Origin: Hyphomicrobiaceae bacterium
Lineage (GTDB): Bacteria > Pseudomonadota > Alphaproteobacteria > Rhizobiales > Hyphomicrobiaceae
DNA: 16,175 nucleotides
NCBI GenBank assembly: GCA_041397645.1
Contig: JAWKWE010000010.1
Coordinates: 1-16,175, forward strand
Direction of reading: 5' to 3'
In this document: positions 1 to 8,054 of the stretch, piece after piece
How positions within the stretch are numbered: position 1 is the stretch's first letter
How the letters are laid out: every line of letters starts with the position of its first letter
The notes under the pieces: model-generated
Database searches by the model: none
Told to the model about the DNA's origin: nothing
What the model saw: only the letters and a program-made list of their open reading frames with translations
Translations under genes and position numbers: made by a program

Positions 1-2
1 TC

Positions 3-77
3 GCGCTCGCCGAAAACGGCGGCGGCCTTCAGGGCATCGAAGAGGCGGTAGCCTGCATCACCATCCTTGGCCGCTGA
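3..77 (+). CDS. C-terminal end of an upstream gene (partial, family not assigned)
   Basis: An open frame enters from the left edge and stops at TGA 75-77. Only 24 codons are visible; they contain a glycine-rich NGGG stretch and end in VACITILGR. The frame closes 28 bases before the next start, in the same direction, so it is probably the preceding gene of the same operon. The ending could suit a beta-oxidation enzyme such as an acyl-CoA dehydrogenase, but too little is present to decide and no family motif is visible. Confidence 0.5.
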   Translation, partial: ALAENGGGLQGIEEAVACITILGR

Positions 78-105
78 TACAGAAGATCGAGCAAGAGGGG
101 CTCTC

Positions 106-879
106 ATGCAGTTGAATGGAAAAGTTGCAATCGTGACCGGCGCGGCGTCGGGGCTCGGGCGGGCATCGTGCGTCACACTGGCGAAGGCGGGCGTGCGTGT
201 CGCCGCCTTCGATCGTGACGAGTCGCGGCTCGCCGATCTTTGCCGGGAACTGGGGAGCGCGGCATTCGGGCGTGTTGTCGACGTTGCCGACGAGACCAGC
301 GTTAGCTCCGCGATCGAGGCTGTGCTCGAAGCATTCCAGGCGGTTCATATCGCCGTCAATTGTGCGGGCGTCGCCGATGCGGCCAAGACCGTATCGAAGG
401 GGCAGCCGTTTCCGCTGGCGACCTGGAACAAGGTCATCGGCATCAATCTCACCGGCACCTTCAACATCATCCGCTTTGCGGCGCTCGCTATGACCTGCAA
501 CCAACCGGAGGGCCCGAGCGGCGAACGTGGCGTCATCATCAACACCGCATCCGGCGCAGCCTCGCAAGGGCAGGTGGGCCAGGCGGCCTACAGCGCCAGC
601 AAGGCCGGCGTGGTCGGCCTCACCTTGCCTGTCGCGCGTGACCTCGCTGAACATGGCATTCGCGTCGTCTCCATTGCACCGGGGTTGTTCGACACCGGGA
701 TGGTCGCCGGCATGCCTCCGAAGGTTTCGCAGTCGATCGTCGATCGTATGATCCTTTTTCCGAACAGGATGGGGCAGCCCAATGAGTTCGCCAATTTGGT
801 CAAGCACATCGCCGAGAATGCCTATCTTAACGCAACAACTATCAGCATTGACGCAGGCGCGCGAATGCAGCCGCGCTAG
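106..879 (+). CDS. Short-chain dehydrogenase, HSD17B10 / 3-hydroxyacyl-CoA dehydrogenase type
   Basis: A 257-residue classical SDR. It shows the cofactor motif TGAASGLG (residues 11-18), NCAG at 85-88, and a complete catalytic tetrad N114, S149, Y162, K166 in the YSASK motif. The C-terminal half (GQVGQAAYSASK, IAPGLFDTGM, LFPNRMG, ending ARMQPR) resembles human HSD17B10 and bacterial 3-hydroxy-2-methylbutyryl-CoA dehydrogenases far more than FabG. The expected reaction is NAD+-dependent oxidation of a 3-hydroxyacyl-CoA, possibly 2-methyl-branched, in the cytoplasm. ATG 106 is chosen over an upstream TTG at 67 because AGAGGGG lies just before it and the Rossmann strand then starts at residue 6, as usual. 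It lies 28 bases after the preceding gene, suggesting co-transcription. Family confidence is high; substrate is inferred. Confidence 0.9.
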   Translation: MQLNGKVAIVTGAASGLGRASCVTLAKAGVRVAAFDRDESRLADLCRELGSAAFGRVVDVADETSVSSAIEAVLEAFQAVHIAVNCAGVADAAKTVSKGQPFPLATWNKVIGINLTGTFNIIRFAALAMTCNQPEGPSGERGVIINTASGAASQGQVGQAAYSASKAGVVGLTLPVARDLAEHGIRVVSIAPGLFDTGMVAGMPPKVSQSIVDRMILFPNRMGQPNEFANLVKHIAENAYLNATTISIDAGARMQPR

Positions 880-983
880 ATCAGGCCGTTTATGGCCCTC
901 CCCGGAAATTTCAATAGGGTTCAATGACCGCCGTTGAATACTTTGGACAAGATGTGCAGAATTTAAAGTCGCAATTTTAATAA

Positions 984-999
984 CGAACGTAAGAGTTCG
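984..999 (+). terminator. Possible weak terminator hairpin after the SDR gene
   Basis: A 5-bp inverted repeat CGAAC / GTTCG with a 6-base loop is followed by CAGTTTTG, about 105 bases after the SDR stop. The stem is short and the T run is only four bases. It could equally be a GAAC/GTTC protein-binding site like those at 10134-10238. Confidence 0.22.
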
Positions 1000-1428
1000 C
1001 AGTTTTGTTCCGAGTGGTGCTCCACCAAGATGCTACCGACGAACTCTCGTTATGCAGCCAGCCTAGGAATTTTCTGGTCGACGAGAAGCAAGAACGGCGT
1101 TGCGGCTCGCGGCCGCGAGATTCTGGCCGAATGAGATCCTCGCCTCGTATCGGTACTCGCTCGGCACTGGACCGGTCCAGAACGGCCGCCTACTGGGCGA
1201 ACGTGGCATGGCTTGGAGCGCCGTCGCCGGGCACCTCCGTTCAGATTCATCACAGGGCTGGTCAACCGCGTGTCCTCTCGATGGCTCGCCGCTTGGGACC
1301 GTCCAGGCCCGCACTTGCGCCCGGAAGAGCCGGGCTGTTGCGCGCACAGGTGGACGTCGGCCGGATAAATGTCACCTATTTGGGGCCTGCCGACCTGTCC
1401 GGAGGGCTGAAGCGGGACTAAGAGCTTG

Positions 1429-1517
1429 CCGATCTGGCCTGCACCGCCTTTTCGCTGAGCGCAGTGCAACTAAGCACTACGTCGTGCGACGAATGCCCGC
1501 TTTCGGTGGGATAAGCC
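1429..1517 (+). repeat. Diverged repeat, copy A
   Basis: The core at 1467-1517 aligns with 15833-15884 in the same orientation, with about 42 of 50 aligned bases identical by eye and one single-base gap. Shared blocks include AAGCACTACG, TCGTGCGAC and TTTCGGT-GGATAA. Weaker collinear matches (CCGATCT, GCACCGC) extend the similarity back to 1429 with small length differences. No terminal inverted repeats or target duplication were seen, so the element type is unknown. Confidence 0.55.
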
Positions 1518-1740
1518 AAGTGATTCGACCAGTAAGTCATTGATTGTTCTCAACCCGTCGCTGATCTCGTCGATAGCTCGGGCTTTCAGGTTGGCCTCGA
1601 AGCCGAGAAATCCGGCGTGATGCGACAGGCCGTGCGGGCGATCGCGGCGATTCACTAAAGCACCGTTCCGTGGTGCTCGGTGATCGACGTCTTTGACGTG
1701 GGTGGGGGGCCATCAGCCTCAGACTCATTCCGCGATCCGT

Positions 1741-2019
1741 TATGCATTGCCGTCAGGACGATGGGGATCATTGCCCCTGGAGGGTGGCATCGAGGCCGCC
1801 TATCGGACTGAACGCGATGCCGCCAGCGATCCCGCGGCCAATTATCAGGAAATTGCGGGGCGCCTGGAAGCGCTTCGATCACCGTTCCGCACGGCGGAGG
1901 CTTTTAGCGTCGAAGACATCATCGATCCGCGCGACACCCGCCGGCTGCTCTGCGAGTTCGCGAACATCGCGTCACCGCTGCGCCGGCCCGGCCCGATCAG
2001 CTTTCCAGTGCGACCTTAG
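1741..2019 (+). pseudogene. 3' remnant of a biotin-dependent acyl-CoA carboxyltransferase (PCC/MCC beta type)
   Basis: About 92 codons ending at TAG 2017-2019 read as the C-terminus of the carboxyltransferase (beta) subunit of propionyl-, methylcrotonyl- or geranyl-CoA carboxylase-like enzymes. Recognisable pieces are WGSLPLEGGIEAAYR, EALRSPFRTAEAF, and the hallmark IIDPRDTRRLLCEFAN near the end. The intact subunit is roughly 500 residues, so over 80% is missing. Homology begins near 1741 with no ribosome binding site, and the upstream sequence is unrelated, so this looks like a deletion or rearrangement scar. The frame itself is undamaged, so the loss may be fairly recent. It precedes the ABC operon by about 140 bases. 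Confidence 0.75.
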
Positions 2020-2041
2020 TCCGAGGCGGTACGCGAGCGAA

Positions 2042-2055
2042 AACACGTATGTGTT
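2042..2055. promoter_or_regulatory. Inverted repeat upstream of the ABC operon
   Basis: A perfect 5-bp inverted repeat AACAC-GTAT-GTGTT lies about 100 bases before the start of the binding-protein gene. Position and symmetry suit a small operator, but the regulator is unknown and no clear -35/-10 pair was found. A second small hairpin (TCCGC-CAAA-GCGGA, 2126-2139) sits just before the ribosome binding site and might affect translation. Confidence 0.25.
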
Positions 2056-2157
2056 CATTGCCCTGATCTCACCAGCCTCGGCTTGGATTGACGCCGGAGT
2101 TGGCCGAGAAGGGACCTCGCGGCCATCCGCCAAAGCGGAGCAATTTCGGGAGAAACC

Positions 2158-3381
2158 ATGAGGGTGCAACTTGTCCTGACGTTCGTCGCCGTCTGGTCTG
2201 CGTGTGCGGTTGGCGAAGCCTGGGCGCAGAGCCAGCCAGCACCCGAGGCGATCTCCATCCCGGTGCTGACGCCACTGACCGGACCGCTCGCGATTCTCGG
2301 ACAGGACGGCAAGAAGGGGCTCGAAATTGCGGTCCAACAGATCAACGAAGCTGGAGGAATCGCGGGCCGCAAGCTCACTGTGGAGGTGACCGATTCACAG
2401 GGAAAGCCCGACGTTGCGCGGCGCGAGATGGAGCGGCTGGTCCGGCTGCAAAATGCGCCGCTGGTCATGGGTTGTGACATCAGCGCATCGACCTCGACCG
2501 CCGCCCAATTCGCCGAAGCATCGCAGACCCCTCTGTTCAATGTCAGTGCCGTCTCCTCCGAGATCATCAACCGGCACTATCGCTGGTATTTCACCCAGCA
2601 GATCACCAGCAACGACGAAGCAGATACGGCCGTCGCATTCCTCAAGTCGATCACCGAGAAGAACGGCGGCCTCAAGGCGCAGAGGATAGCGCTGCTTTAT
2701 GAAGACAGTCCGCGCGGCACTGACACCGCTGACCTCGTGCGCAAGCAGCTCGAAAAGGAAGGGGCGAAGCCAGTTGCCGACGTATCCTATAATCGTGCCG
2801 AGCGAAATCTTCTGCCCGTCATGAAGAAAGTGCAGGAGACGAATCCAAATCTCCTCGTCTGGGCCGGATATACCGAGGACGTGGTGGCCGGCATCAAGGC
2901 GATGCAGCAGCTCGAGTTCACACCCTACGTGGTCGGCATTGGAGGGGGGCCGGGCGATCCGAGGTTGCCGGAGCTTGTCGATGCAAAGTTCATCGATCGC
3001 CTGAAGCTTTCCAATATCGACTATTTCAGTCCGGACCTGAAGCGCGTTGCGTACCTGACGGAGCAATATCGCAAGAAGTATAACCTGCTGCCTTCTAGCT
3101 ATACCGGCATGTGTTACACTGGAGCTGTGACACTCGCGACGATCCTTGAGAGAGCTTACGCCAAATCACCAAGTCCGACGCGCGGCGATATGCAAAGCGT
3201 CCTTCGCGAACTGGACTTAAGCTCAGATCAGACCGCCATTCCTGGCGCCATCAAGTTCGATGCTGACGGCCGCAACGTCGGGGCTCGCGCCCTCGTCGCG
3301 CAATGGAAGGACGGTGCAAATCACAAGGCGACGGTCTTCCCAGCCCCGATTGCGGCCGCTTCGCCTGCACCTCTGAAGTGA
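2158..3381 (+). CDS. Branched-chain amino acid-type ABC transporter, periplasmic substrate-binding protein
   Basis: A 407-residue protein of the Peripla_BP_6 (LivJ/LivK-like) family. A signal peptide with a hydrophobic core ends at AWA/QS (cleavage expected after residue 23). The mature protein starts with the typical ISIPVLTPLTGPLAILGQDGKKG and AVQQINEAGGIAGRKL segments. Length fits the family. ATG 2158 has GGGAGA five bases upstream. It should bind a solute in the periplasm and deliver it to the permease encoded next; its stop overlaps the livH start by one base. In this bacterial group such proteins bind amino acids, but also aromatic acids, amides and other carboxylates. The nearby CoA-thioester genes suggest a carboxylic acid, though this is inference. 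Confidence 0.93.
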   Translation: MRVQLVLTFVAVWSACAVGEAWAQSQPAPEAISIPVLTPLTGPLAILGQDGKKGLEIAVQQINEAGGIAGRKLTVEVTDSQGKPDVARREMERLVRLQNAPLVMGCDISASTSTAAQFAEASQTPLFNVSAVSSEIINRHYRWYFTQQITSNDEADTAVAFLKSITEKNGGLKAQRIALLYEDSPRGTDTADLVRKQLEKEGAKPVADVSYNRAERNLLPVMKKVQETNPNLLVWAGYTEDVVAGIKAMQQLEFTPYVVGIGGGPGDPRLPELVDAKFIDRLKLSNIDYFSPDLKRVAYLTEQYRKKYNLLPSSYTGMCYTGAVTLATILERAYAKSPSPTRGDMQSVLRELDLSSDQTAIPGAIKFDADGRNVGARALVAQWKDGANHKATVFPAPIAAASPAPLK

Positions 3382-4268
3382 TGATTGGCGTGCCGAGCTC
3401 CGAGCTATTGCTGCAAGCCGTCGTGTCCGGGGTGCTGATGGGCGGCATCTATGCGCTGATCGCCGTCTCTCTCGCGCTAGTTTTCGGCGTGATGCGCGTC
3501 CTGAACTTCGCCCATGGTGATCTCTTGATGATCGCCATGTACGGCGTTGTGGTTCTCAACCATCAATTTGGGCTTTCTCCCTATCTGGCGGCCCTGGTTC
3601 TCGTTCCGGTGATGGGCCTGTTCGGAGCGCTGCTGTTTCTCACCGTCATCAGGCCGGTGCTTGGTTCCAGCCCGCTGATGCAGGCGCAGCTCACGATCGG
3701 CGTGTCCTTTGTCATTCAGAGCGCTGTGTTGATGGTGTTTGGTGCAGATCTGGTCAACACCAACTCGTCATTCGCCGATATGGCCTATCGTATCGGCGGC
3801 ATCGTGATCGGCGTGCCGCAGCTCGTCGGATTCGTCGTCTCGCTTTTGGTGTGCGGACTTCTCTCGGCGTTCCTGACCATGACGGAAGCCGGACATCGCA
3901 TCCGCGCAACCGCGCAGGATCCCGGCATGGCTTGGCTGTGCGGCATCGATGTCAAACGCACACAGCTCTTCGTGTTCGCGGGTTGCATCGCTATCCTCGC
4001 CATCCCGGCCGGATGCCTCATGACATTCACCTATGTCACGCCATCCGCCGGCATTCGCCTGAGCCTGCTTTCATTGCTTGTCGTCGTGCTCGGCGGGCTC
4101 GGCGACCTGCGTGGTGCGTTCGCGGGCGGTCTTATCATAGGATTGATTGAATCGCTGGCTGCGGCGCTGCTCAATAACCCGGCGGCGCCTTCGCTGACTT
4201 ATCTGGTGTTTGGCGCCGCGCTACTGCTCCGGCCGCGAGGCCTGTTCGGTCGCGGAAGCAACGCATGA
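3381..4268 (+). CDS. livH: Branched-chain amino acid-type ABC transporter permease, LivH family
   Basis: A 295-residue, very hydrophobic inner-membrane permease. The N-terminal QAVVSGVLMGGIYALIAVSL and VMRVLNFAHGDLLM segments are characteristic of LivH. The late region has the loop RATAQDPGMAWLCGIDV, which contacts the ATPase, and ends in LLLRPRGLFG. ATG 3381 overlaps the binding-protein TGA (TGATG), implying translational coupling. An in-frame start at 3303 would add 26 hydrophilic residues inside the previous gene and is less likely. The 3' end overlaps the next gene by four bases (ATGA). It should form the membrane channel with the LivM part of the next protein. Confidence 0.93.
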   Translation: MIGVPSSELLLQAVVSGVLMGGIYALIAVSLALVFGVMRVLNFAHGDLLMIAMYGVVVLNHQFGLSPYLAALVLVPVMGLFGALLFLTVIRPVLGSSPLMQAQLTIGVSFVIQSAVLMVFGADLVNTNSSFADMAYRIGGIVIGVPQLVGFVVSLLVCGLLSAFLTMTEAGHRIRATAQDPGMAWLCGIDVKRTQLFVFAGCIAILAIPAGCLMTFTYVTPSAGIRLSLLSLLVVVLGGLGDLRGAFAGGLIIGLIESLAAALLNNPAAPSLTYLVFGAALLLRPRGLFGRGSNA

Positions 4269-6013
4269 GCAGGCTTCTGTCACGCATCGATCGGCAGATC
4301 GCAATCAGCATTTTGATCATCGTGGTGGCAACGGCCGCGGTGCTGCAATTCTCGGGTCCCTATGCGATCTCGATTGCGGTCGCCCTGCTGACCTGGATGT
4401 ATCTATGTGTTGCCTGGAACATCATCGGCGGCCTCGTCGGCCAGGTCTCGTTCGGGCATGCCGCATTTTTCGGAATCGGCGGCTACGTCTCGACTTATCT
4501 TGCCACGGTCTATGGTGTCACCCCGTGGATCGGCATGCTCGTGGGCGCGACATTCGCTGCTGCTGCGGCGATCGCTGTCGGATATCTGCCGTTTCGCTGG
4601 AATCTTAGCCCGCTGGTATTCGCGCTGCTGACGCTGGCGTTTTCCTATGTGCTCGAATTCGGCGTCGGGGGCATCAAAGCGCTCGGCGGGACCAACGGGC
4701 TTTATGCCAAGGCGGTCGGCTCGACGGTGTGGGATATGCGTTTCGCAGAGCCAGGCGCCTTCCTGGTCGTGATCGCTGCCATGCTTTGCGCGCTCCTGGC
4801 CGTCGTGTCGTTTCTCTACGCCGGCCGGCTGGGGTTCTTCTGGCGCGCCGTGCACGACAACGAGGCAGCCGCCGCCGCGATGGGCGTCAATCCCTTTCGG
4901 ATCAAGCAGCAGGCGCTTGCGATCAGCGCGTTCGCGACGGCGCTCGCCGGCAGCTTTCAGGCGCAGTTCATCGGCTTCATCGATCCGCCATCCATGTTCG
5001 GGATCGAGACAACAATCTTCATTCTCCTGTTCACCGTGGTTGGCGGCGCCGGCACGTTGATTGGCCCTCTGATCGGTCCGCTGCTGCTGTTCCCGGCCGG
5101 CGAGATCATGCGCGTCTATTTGCAGGATCACGGCGGCGGCGCGTTTCATCACATGCTGTACGGCCTCGCGCTGATCGCGGTGATATTGCTCTGGCCGGGC
5201 GGGGTGGTGGCGGGCCTGTCGCGGCTGGGCATTTCCCGAGGCCGGCTGAGAATCGCGGGCGCGGCGAGCGGATTGTCTGCGAGGTCCGGGCTGCCTGCGC
5301 CCGGCGTTCTCGAAGTCAAGGGTCTCAGGAAAGAGTTCGGTGGGCTGGTCGCCGTCAACGATGTTTCCTTTGATGTGAAGCGCGGTGAGATCTTTGGCGT
5401 AATCGGGCCAAACGGGGCGGGCAAGACCACGCTTTTTTCAATGCTCGGCGGATTCGCCAAGCCGACCTCCGGAAGCATTTGGTTCGACGGGCGAGAAATC
5501 CAGGCTCTGGCCCCATTCGACGTATGCCGCTTTGGCCTCGCCCGCACGTTTCAAATCACGCAGGCGTTCCCGAGCCTGAGTGTTCGCGAAGTTGTGGTTG
5601 CTGCCGCTCTGGTCCGAAACGGCGAGGAGGAGGCCGTGGCGTTAGCTGACGATATCATCGCCCGGATGAAGCTTTCGGCGCGGTCCAACGTCAAGTCAGC
5701 CGATCTGACATTGGCCGAACAGCGCCGGCTGGAAATTGCGCGCGCCCTGGCGACGCGGCCCCGTCTCATTCTCCTCGACGAGAGTCTGGGCGGGCTTACA
5801 CCGCGTGAGGCTGATGAGGCCATCGACAATATCCGCAGCATTCGCGACAGCGGCATCACCGTACTCGTGATCGAGCACATGGTGCGCGCGGTGATGTCGC
5901 TTTGCGACCGCATCATCGTGCTCGATGCCGGTGAGGCGATCAGCCTTGGAACGCCGCAAGAGATCAGCCGCGATCCCCGCGTTATCGAGGCTTACCTTGG
6001 GGACGCCGCATGA
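4265..6013 (+). CDS. livM-livG: LivM-LivG fusion: ABC transporter permease fused to its ATPase
   Basis: A 582-residue two-domain protein. Residues 1 to about 325 are a LivM permease with several membrane segments, NIIGGLVGQVSFGHAAFFG near the start and the coupling loop RAVHDNEAAAAAMGVN. A roughly 20-residue linker leads into a LivG ATPase from about residue 346. The ATPase has Walker A GPNGAGKTT (about 381-389), a signature region reading LTLAEQRRLEIARAL (about 481) instead of textbook LSGGQ, Walker B LILLDES with the catalytic Glu (about 500-506), and the H-loop VIEHM. The non-canonical signature is common in LivG proteins. Such fusions are known in alphaproteobacteria. It overlaps livH and livF by four bases each, so the whole operon appears translationally coupled. 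Confidence 0.93.
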   Translation: MSRLLSRIDRQIAISILIIVVATAAVLQFSGPYAISIAVALLTWMYLCVAWNIIGGLVGQVSFGHAAFFGIGGYVSTYLATVYGVTPWIGMLVGATFAAAAAIAVGYLPFRWNLSPLVFALLTLAFSYVLEFGVGGIKALGGTNGLYAKAVGSTVWDMRFAEPGAFLVVIAAMLCALLAVVSFLYAGRLGFFWRAVHDNEAAAAAMGVNPFRIKQQALAISAFATALAGSFQAQFIGFIDPPSMFGIETTIFILLFTVVGGAGTLIGPLIGPLLLFPAGEIMRVYLQDHGGGAFHHMLYGLALIAVILLWPGGVVAGLSRLGISRGRLRIAGAASGLSARSGLPAPGVLEVKGLRKEFGGLVAVNDVSFDVKRGEIFGVIGPNGAGKTTLFSMLGGFAKPTSGSIWFDGREIQALAPFDVCRFGLARTFQITQAFPSLSVREVVVAAALVRNGEEEAVALADDIIARMKLSARSNVKSADLTLAEQRRLEIARALATRPRLILLDESLGGLTPREADEAIDNIRSIRDSGITVLVIEHMVRAVMSLCDRIIVLDAGEAISLGTPQEISRDPRVIEAYLGDAA

Positions 6014-6720
6014 GTAGTGTGCTTCGCGTATCGAACTTGACGGCGGGTTATGGCGCGCTGCGCGTCCTGCACGGCGTCGATCTCGATGTTGCTGAGGGCG
6101 AAGCGGTCGCTGTGCTCGGTGCCAATGGCGCCGGCAAGTCTACCTTGCTGCGCTGCCTGTCGGGCTTGCTCCCTTTCTCGGGCGAGGCCGTCTTCCTAGA
6201 GCGATCCATCGGCGGCGTTGCCCCGCATGTGATCGCGCGGCGCGGCTTGATCCAGGTGCCGGAAGCCCGCCACATCTTCCCGGACCTGACGGTGCACGAG
6301 AATCTGCTGGTAGGCGGCACGGCCATGCCGCAACAGAGCGACCGCATGCGCGTGCTCGATGAGGTGCTCGCGCTGTTCCCGATCCTGGCCGAGCGGCGCC
6401 GGCAGCAGGCTGGCACCATGTCAGGCGGGCAGCAACAGATGCTGGCGATTGGAAGGGCCCTCATGGGAAAGCCAAAGCTGCTGGTTCTGGATGAACCATC
6501 GCTGGGTCTGGCGCCGATCGTCGTGAGGGAGCTTTACCAAGCCGTCCGCCGCCTCATCGACAGTGGCTTGACGGTTTTGCTGGTCGAGCAAGACGTTACG
6601 CTCGCGCTGCAAGTCGTCGCTCGCGCGTATGTGCTTGAAGGCGGCCGCGTCGCGCTAACGGGGTCAGCGAGCGAGCTGCGCGAGAGCACCCACGTCCGCG
6701 AGCACTATCTTGGATGTTGA
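6010..6720 (+). CDS. livF: Branched-chain amino acid-type ABC transporter ATPase, LivF
   Basis: A 236-residue ATPase of normal LivF length. It has Walker A GANGAGKST (about 37-45), the LivF-typical IQVPEARHIFPDLTV segment, a full signature MSGGQQQMLAIGRAL (about 137), Walker B LLVLDEPSLGLAP (about 156) and the H-loop LLVEQDV, which has Gln where the switch His usually stands, as is normal for LivF. It is the last gene of the operon and pairs with the LivG domain of the fusion protein. ATG 6010 overlaps the upstream stop. A strong hairpin begins immediately after the TGA. Confidence 0.95.
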   Translation: MSSVLRVSNLTAGYGALRVLHGVDLDVAEGEAVAVLGANGAGKSTLLRCLSGLLPFSGEAVFLERSIGGVAPHVIARRGLIQVPEARHIFPDLTVHENLLVGGTAMPQQSDRMRVLDEVLALFPILAERRRQQAGTMSGGQQQMLAIGRALMGKPKLLVLDEPSLGLAPIVVRELYQAVRRLIDSGLTVLLVEQDVTLALQVVARAYVLEGGRVALTGSASELRESTHVREHYLGC

Positions 6721-6738
6721 GCAGCGCCGGCGCGCTGC
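6721..6738. terminator. Hairpin between convergent livF and quinone-oxidoreductase genes
   Basis: A perfect 7-bp GC-rich stem GCAGCGC-CGGC-GCGCTGC starts directly after the livF stop. The minus-strand gene ends at 6745 on the other side. Position suits a bidirectional stop, but neither strand has a T run after the stem (AAAAATC follows on the plus strand), so it is not a canonical intrinsic terminator. Confidence 0.4.
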
Positions 6739-6744
6739 AAAAAT

Positions 6745-7762
6745 CTACTTCGCGGTCGGTTGCAAGATGATCTTCCCAACCACCTGGCGGTCGGCGATGC
6801 GGCTCGCCGCCTCGACGAATCGATCCAGGGGATAACGGCCTTCGATCGTGGCGTGCAGGCGGCCGTCCGCGAGCATGGTGTAGGCCTCATCACACAAGCT
6901 CAAGCACTCTTGATGGCGGCCGCTCAGCAGCCGTGTCATCGAAGAGCCGATCACGGCGATGTCCTTGAGCAGCAGATAATTCGCCGCGACGTTCGGGATT
7001 CGCCCGGAGGCAAAACCGACCACAACGAGCCGCCCCTCCGGCCTGATACAACGGATCATGGCTTCGAAGGTGTCGCCGCCGACCATATCGATGGCAGCGT
7101 CCACGCCGTCGACGCCCTTGACCTCGAGGGCGGCACGAAGCCCGGCCTTGAGGTCAGTGATTTCATCGCTGCGTAGGACGAGATCGGCACCGAGCTCCGA
7201 GACGAGCTTCGCCTTCTCGGCGGAGGAGACAAGGGCCGCAACGCGTCCGCCGAGGGCCTTGGCATATTGCACTGCCAGCGAACCCATCCCACCGGCCGCG
7301 CCTGAAATCATCACCCATTCGCCTGGCTCAAGCCGCGCGCGCAGACTGATCGCTGCGACAATCGTGGGAATCCCCGTGCCACAAGCCGCCGCATCCTCGA
7401 ACGATACGCCGTCGGGGATCTTGTGGCACACGCCGGCGGAGGCGACGGTCTGCTCTGCGAAGGCTCCATGGTTTGGCGTCGCCACGACCCGGTCTCCCGG
7501 AGCAAAGCCTCTCACCGTGTCCCCGACTGCCAGTACGGTCCCAGCCGCATCGCGGCCGGGGACGAACGGAAGGGACGCCTTGTGCTGGTATTTGCCTTCC
7601 ATCATGAGCAAGTCGGCGAAATTGAGCGAGGCGGCCTGTGTCGCGATGAGGACTCGTCCGGCCCAGGCTTTAGGGGCTGATTGCTTCGACTTTGGCGTCG
7701 CGCCAGCTGTCGAGGCGATGCTGGACAAGGGCTCGTATCTGATTGTTGGTGCTTGAAGCCAA
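6745..7762 (-). CDS. NADPH:quinone oxidoreductase-like MDR protein, probable frameshift near the N-terminus
   Basis: The main frame (6745-7728) encodes a zinc-independent medium-chain dehydrogenase/reductase. It shows SLNFADLLMMEGKYQ and PFVPGRDAAGTV in the catalytic domain and the nucleotide-binding turn SGAAGGMGSLAVQYAKALGG. Its first ~22 codons (from a TTG at 7728) do not look like the family. Another frame gives a better N-terminus: TTG 7762, preceded by GGAG seven bases away, then a run containing IRALVQHRLDSWRDAKVEAISP, before TAA at 7670-7672. Removing one base from the GGGG run at 7673-7676 would join the two as ...EAISPKAWAGRVLI. The gene is therefore either mutated or carries a sequencing error. 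The likely role is reduction of an enone or quinone with NADPH. It ends 24 bases from livF, convergently. Confidence 0.85.
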
Positions 7763-7799
7763 CCTAAAACTCCAGATGATCTGATGGAATCGCGCCGGG

Positions 7800-8054
7800 T
7801 CAGAGGTCCTGAAACTTCGGCGGACGTTTTTCCCGGAAGCTCATCGCCTTCTCGCGTCCGTAATAAGGCGGATAATGCAGCAACAGCGACGTCATGCCGG
7901 TGCGAGCCTGCAACTCGCGCAGGTGGGCGATGACGGTCTCGGCCGAGCCGTGCAGCAAAGTACTAGCTAAAAGGCTGTTGTAGTCGATCGCCCCGGGCGC
8001 GGCGCAAGCCTTCCGGGAAAAAAGGAAGCCGTCTTTCCGCGGTCGCTGAAGCGA
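7800..8054 (-). pseudogene. C-terminal remnant of a luciferase-like (LLM class) flavin monooxygenase
   Basis: An open frame of 84 codons ends at TGA (complement 7800-7802) and has no start codon or ribosome binding site. It includes GAIDYNSLLASTLLHGSAET, LRELQARTGMTSLLLHYPPY and PKFQDL, the typical C-terminus of bacterial LLM flavin-dependent monooxygenases. Intact members are about 330-400 residues, so about three quarters of the gene is gone. The segment between the YYG motif and the end is also shorter than usual. It begins directly after, and in frame with, the stop codon of the racemase-like gene, so a deletion joined the two. It sits in the same minus-strand run as its neighbours, so the ancestral operon probably contained a monooxygenase. 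Confidence 0.6.

Larger units (their letters stand above)
880..1740. other. Gene-poor stretch without a recognisable gene
   Basis: No open frame here has a ribosome binding site, family motif or convincing protein character. The frames at 1005-1543 on both strands are arginine- and proline-rich translations typical of non-coding GC-rich DNA. The stretch contains the weak hairpin at 984-999, repeat copy A at 1429-1517, and an AGCACC / GGTGCT hairpin with a 7-base loop at 1659-1677. It ends where carboxyltransferase homology begins abruptly near 1741, so it probably contains at least one rearrangement junction. Confidence 0.5.

Noticed and set aside
1005..1543. Overlapping frames on both strands in the gene-poor stretch
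   Set aside because: Composition is Arg/Pro/Ser-rich with no motif, no ribosome binding site and no agreement between frames, so it was treated as non-coding.
1470..1655. Minus-strand 61-codon frame ending in LSHRKRAFVARRSA
   Set aside because: The last part lies in repeat copy A, but the same frame in copy B contains stop codons, so the repeat is not conserved as protein. No family was recognised.
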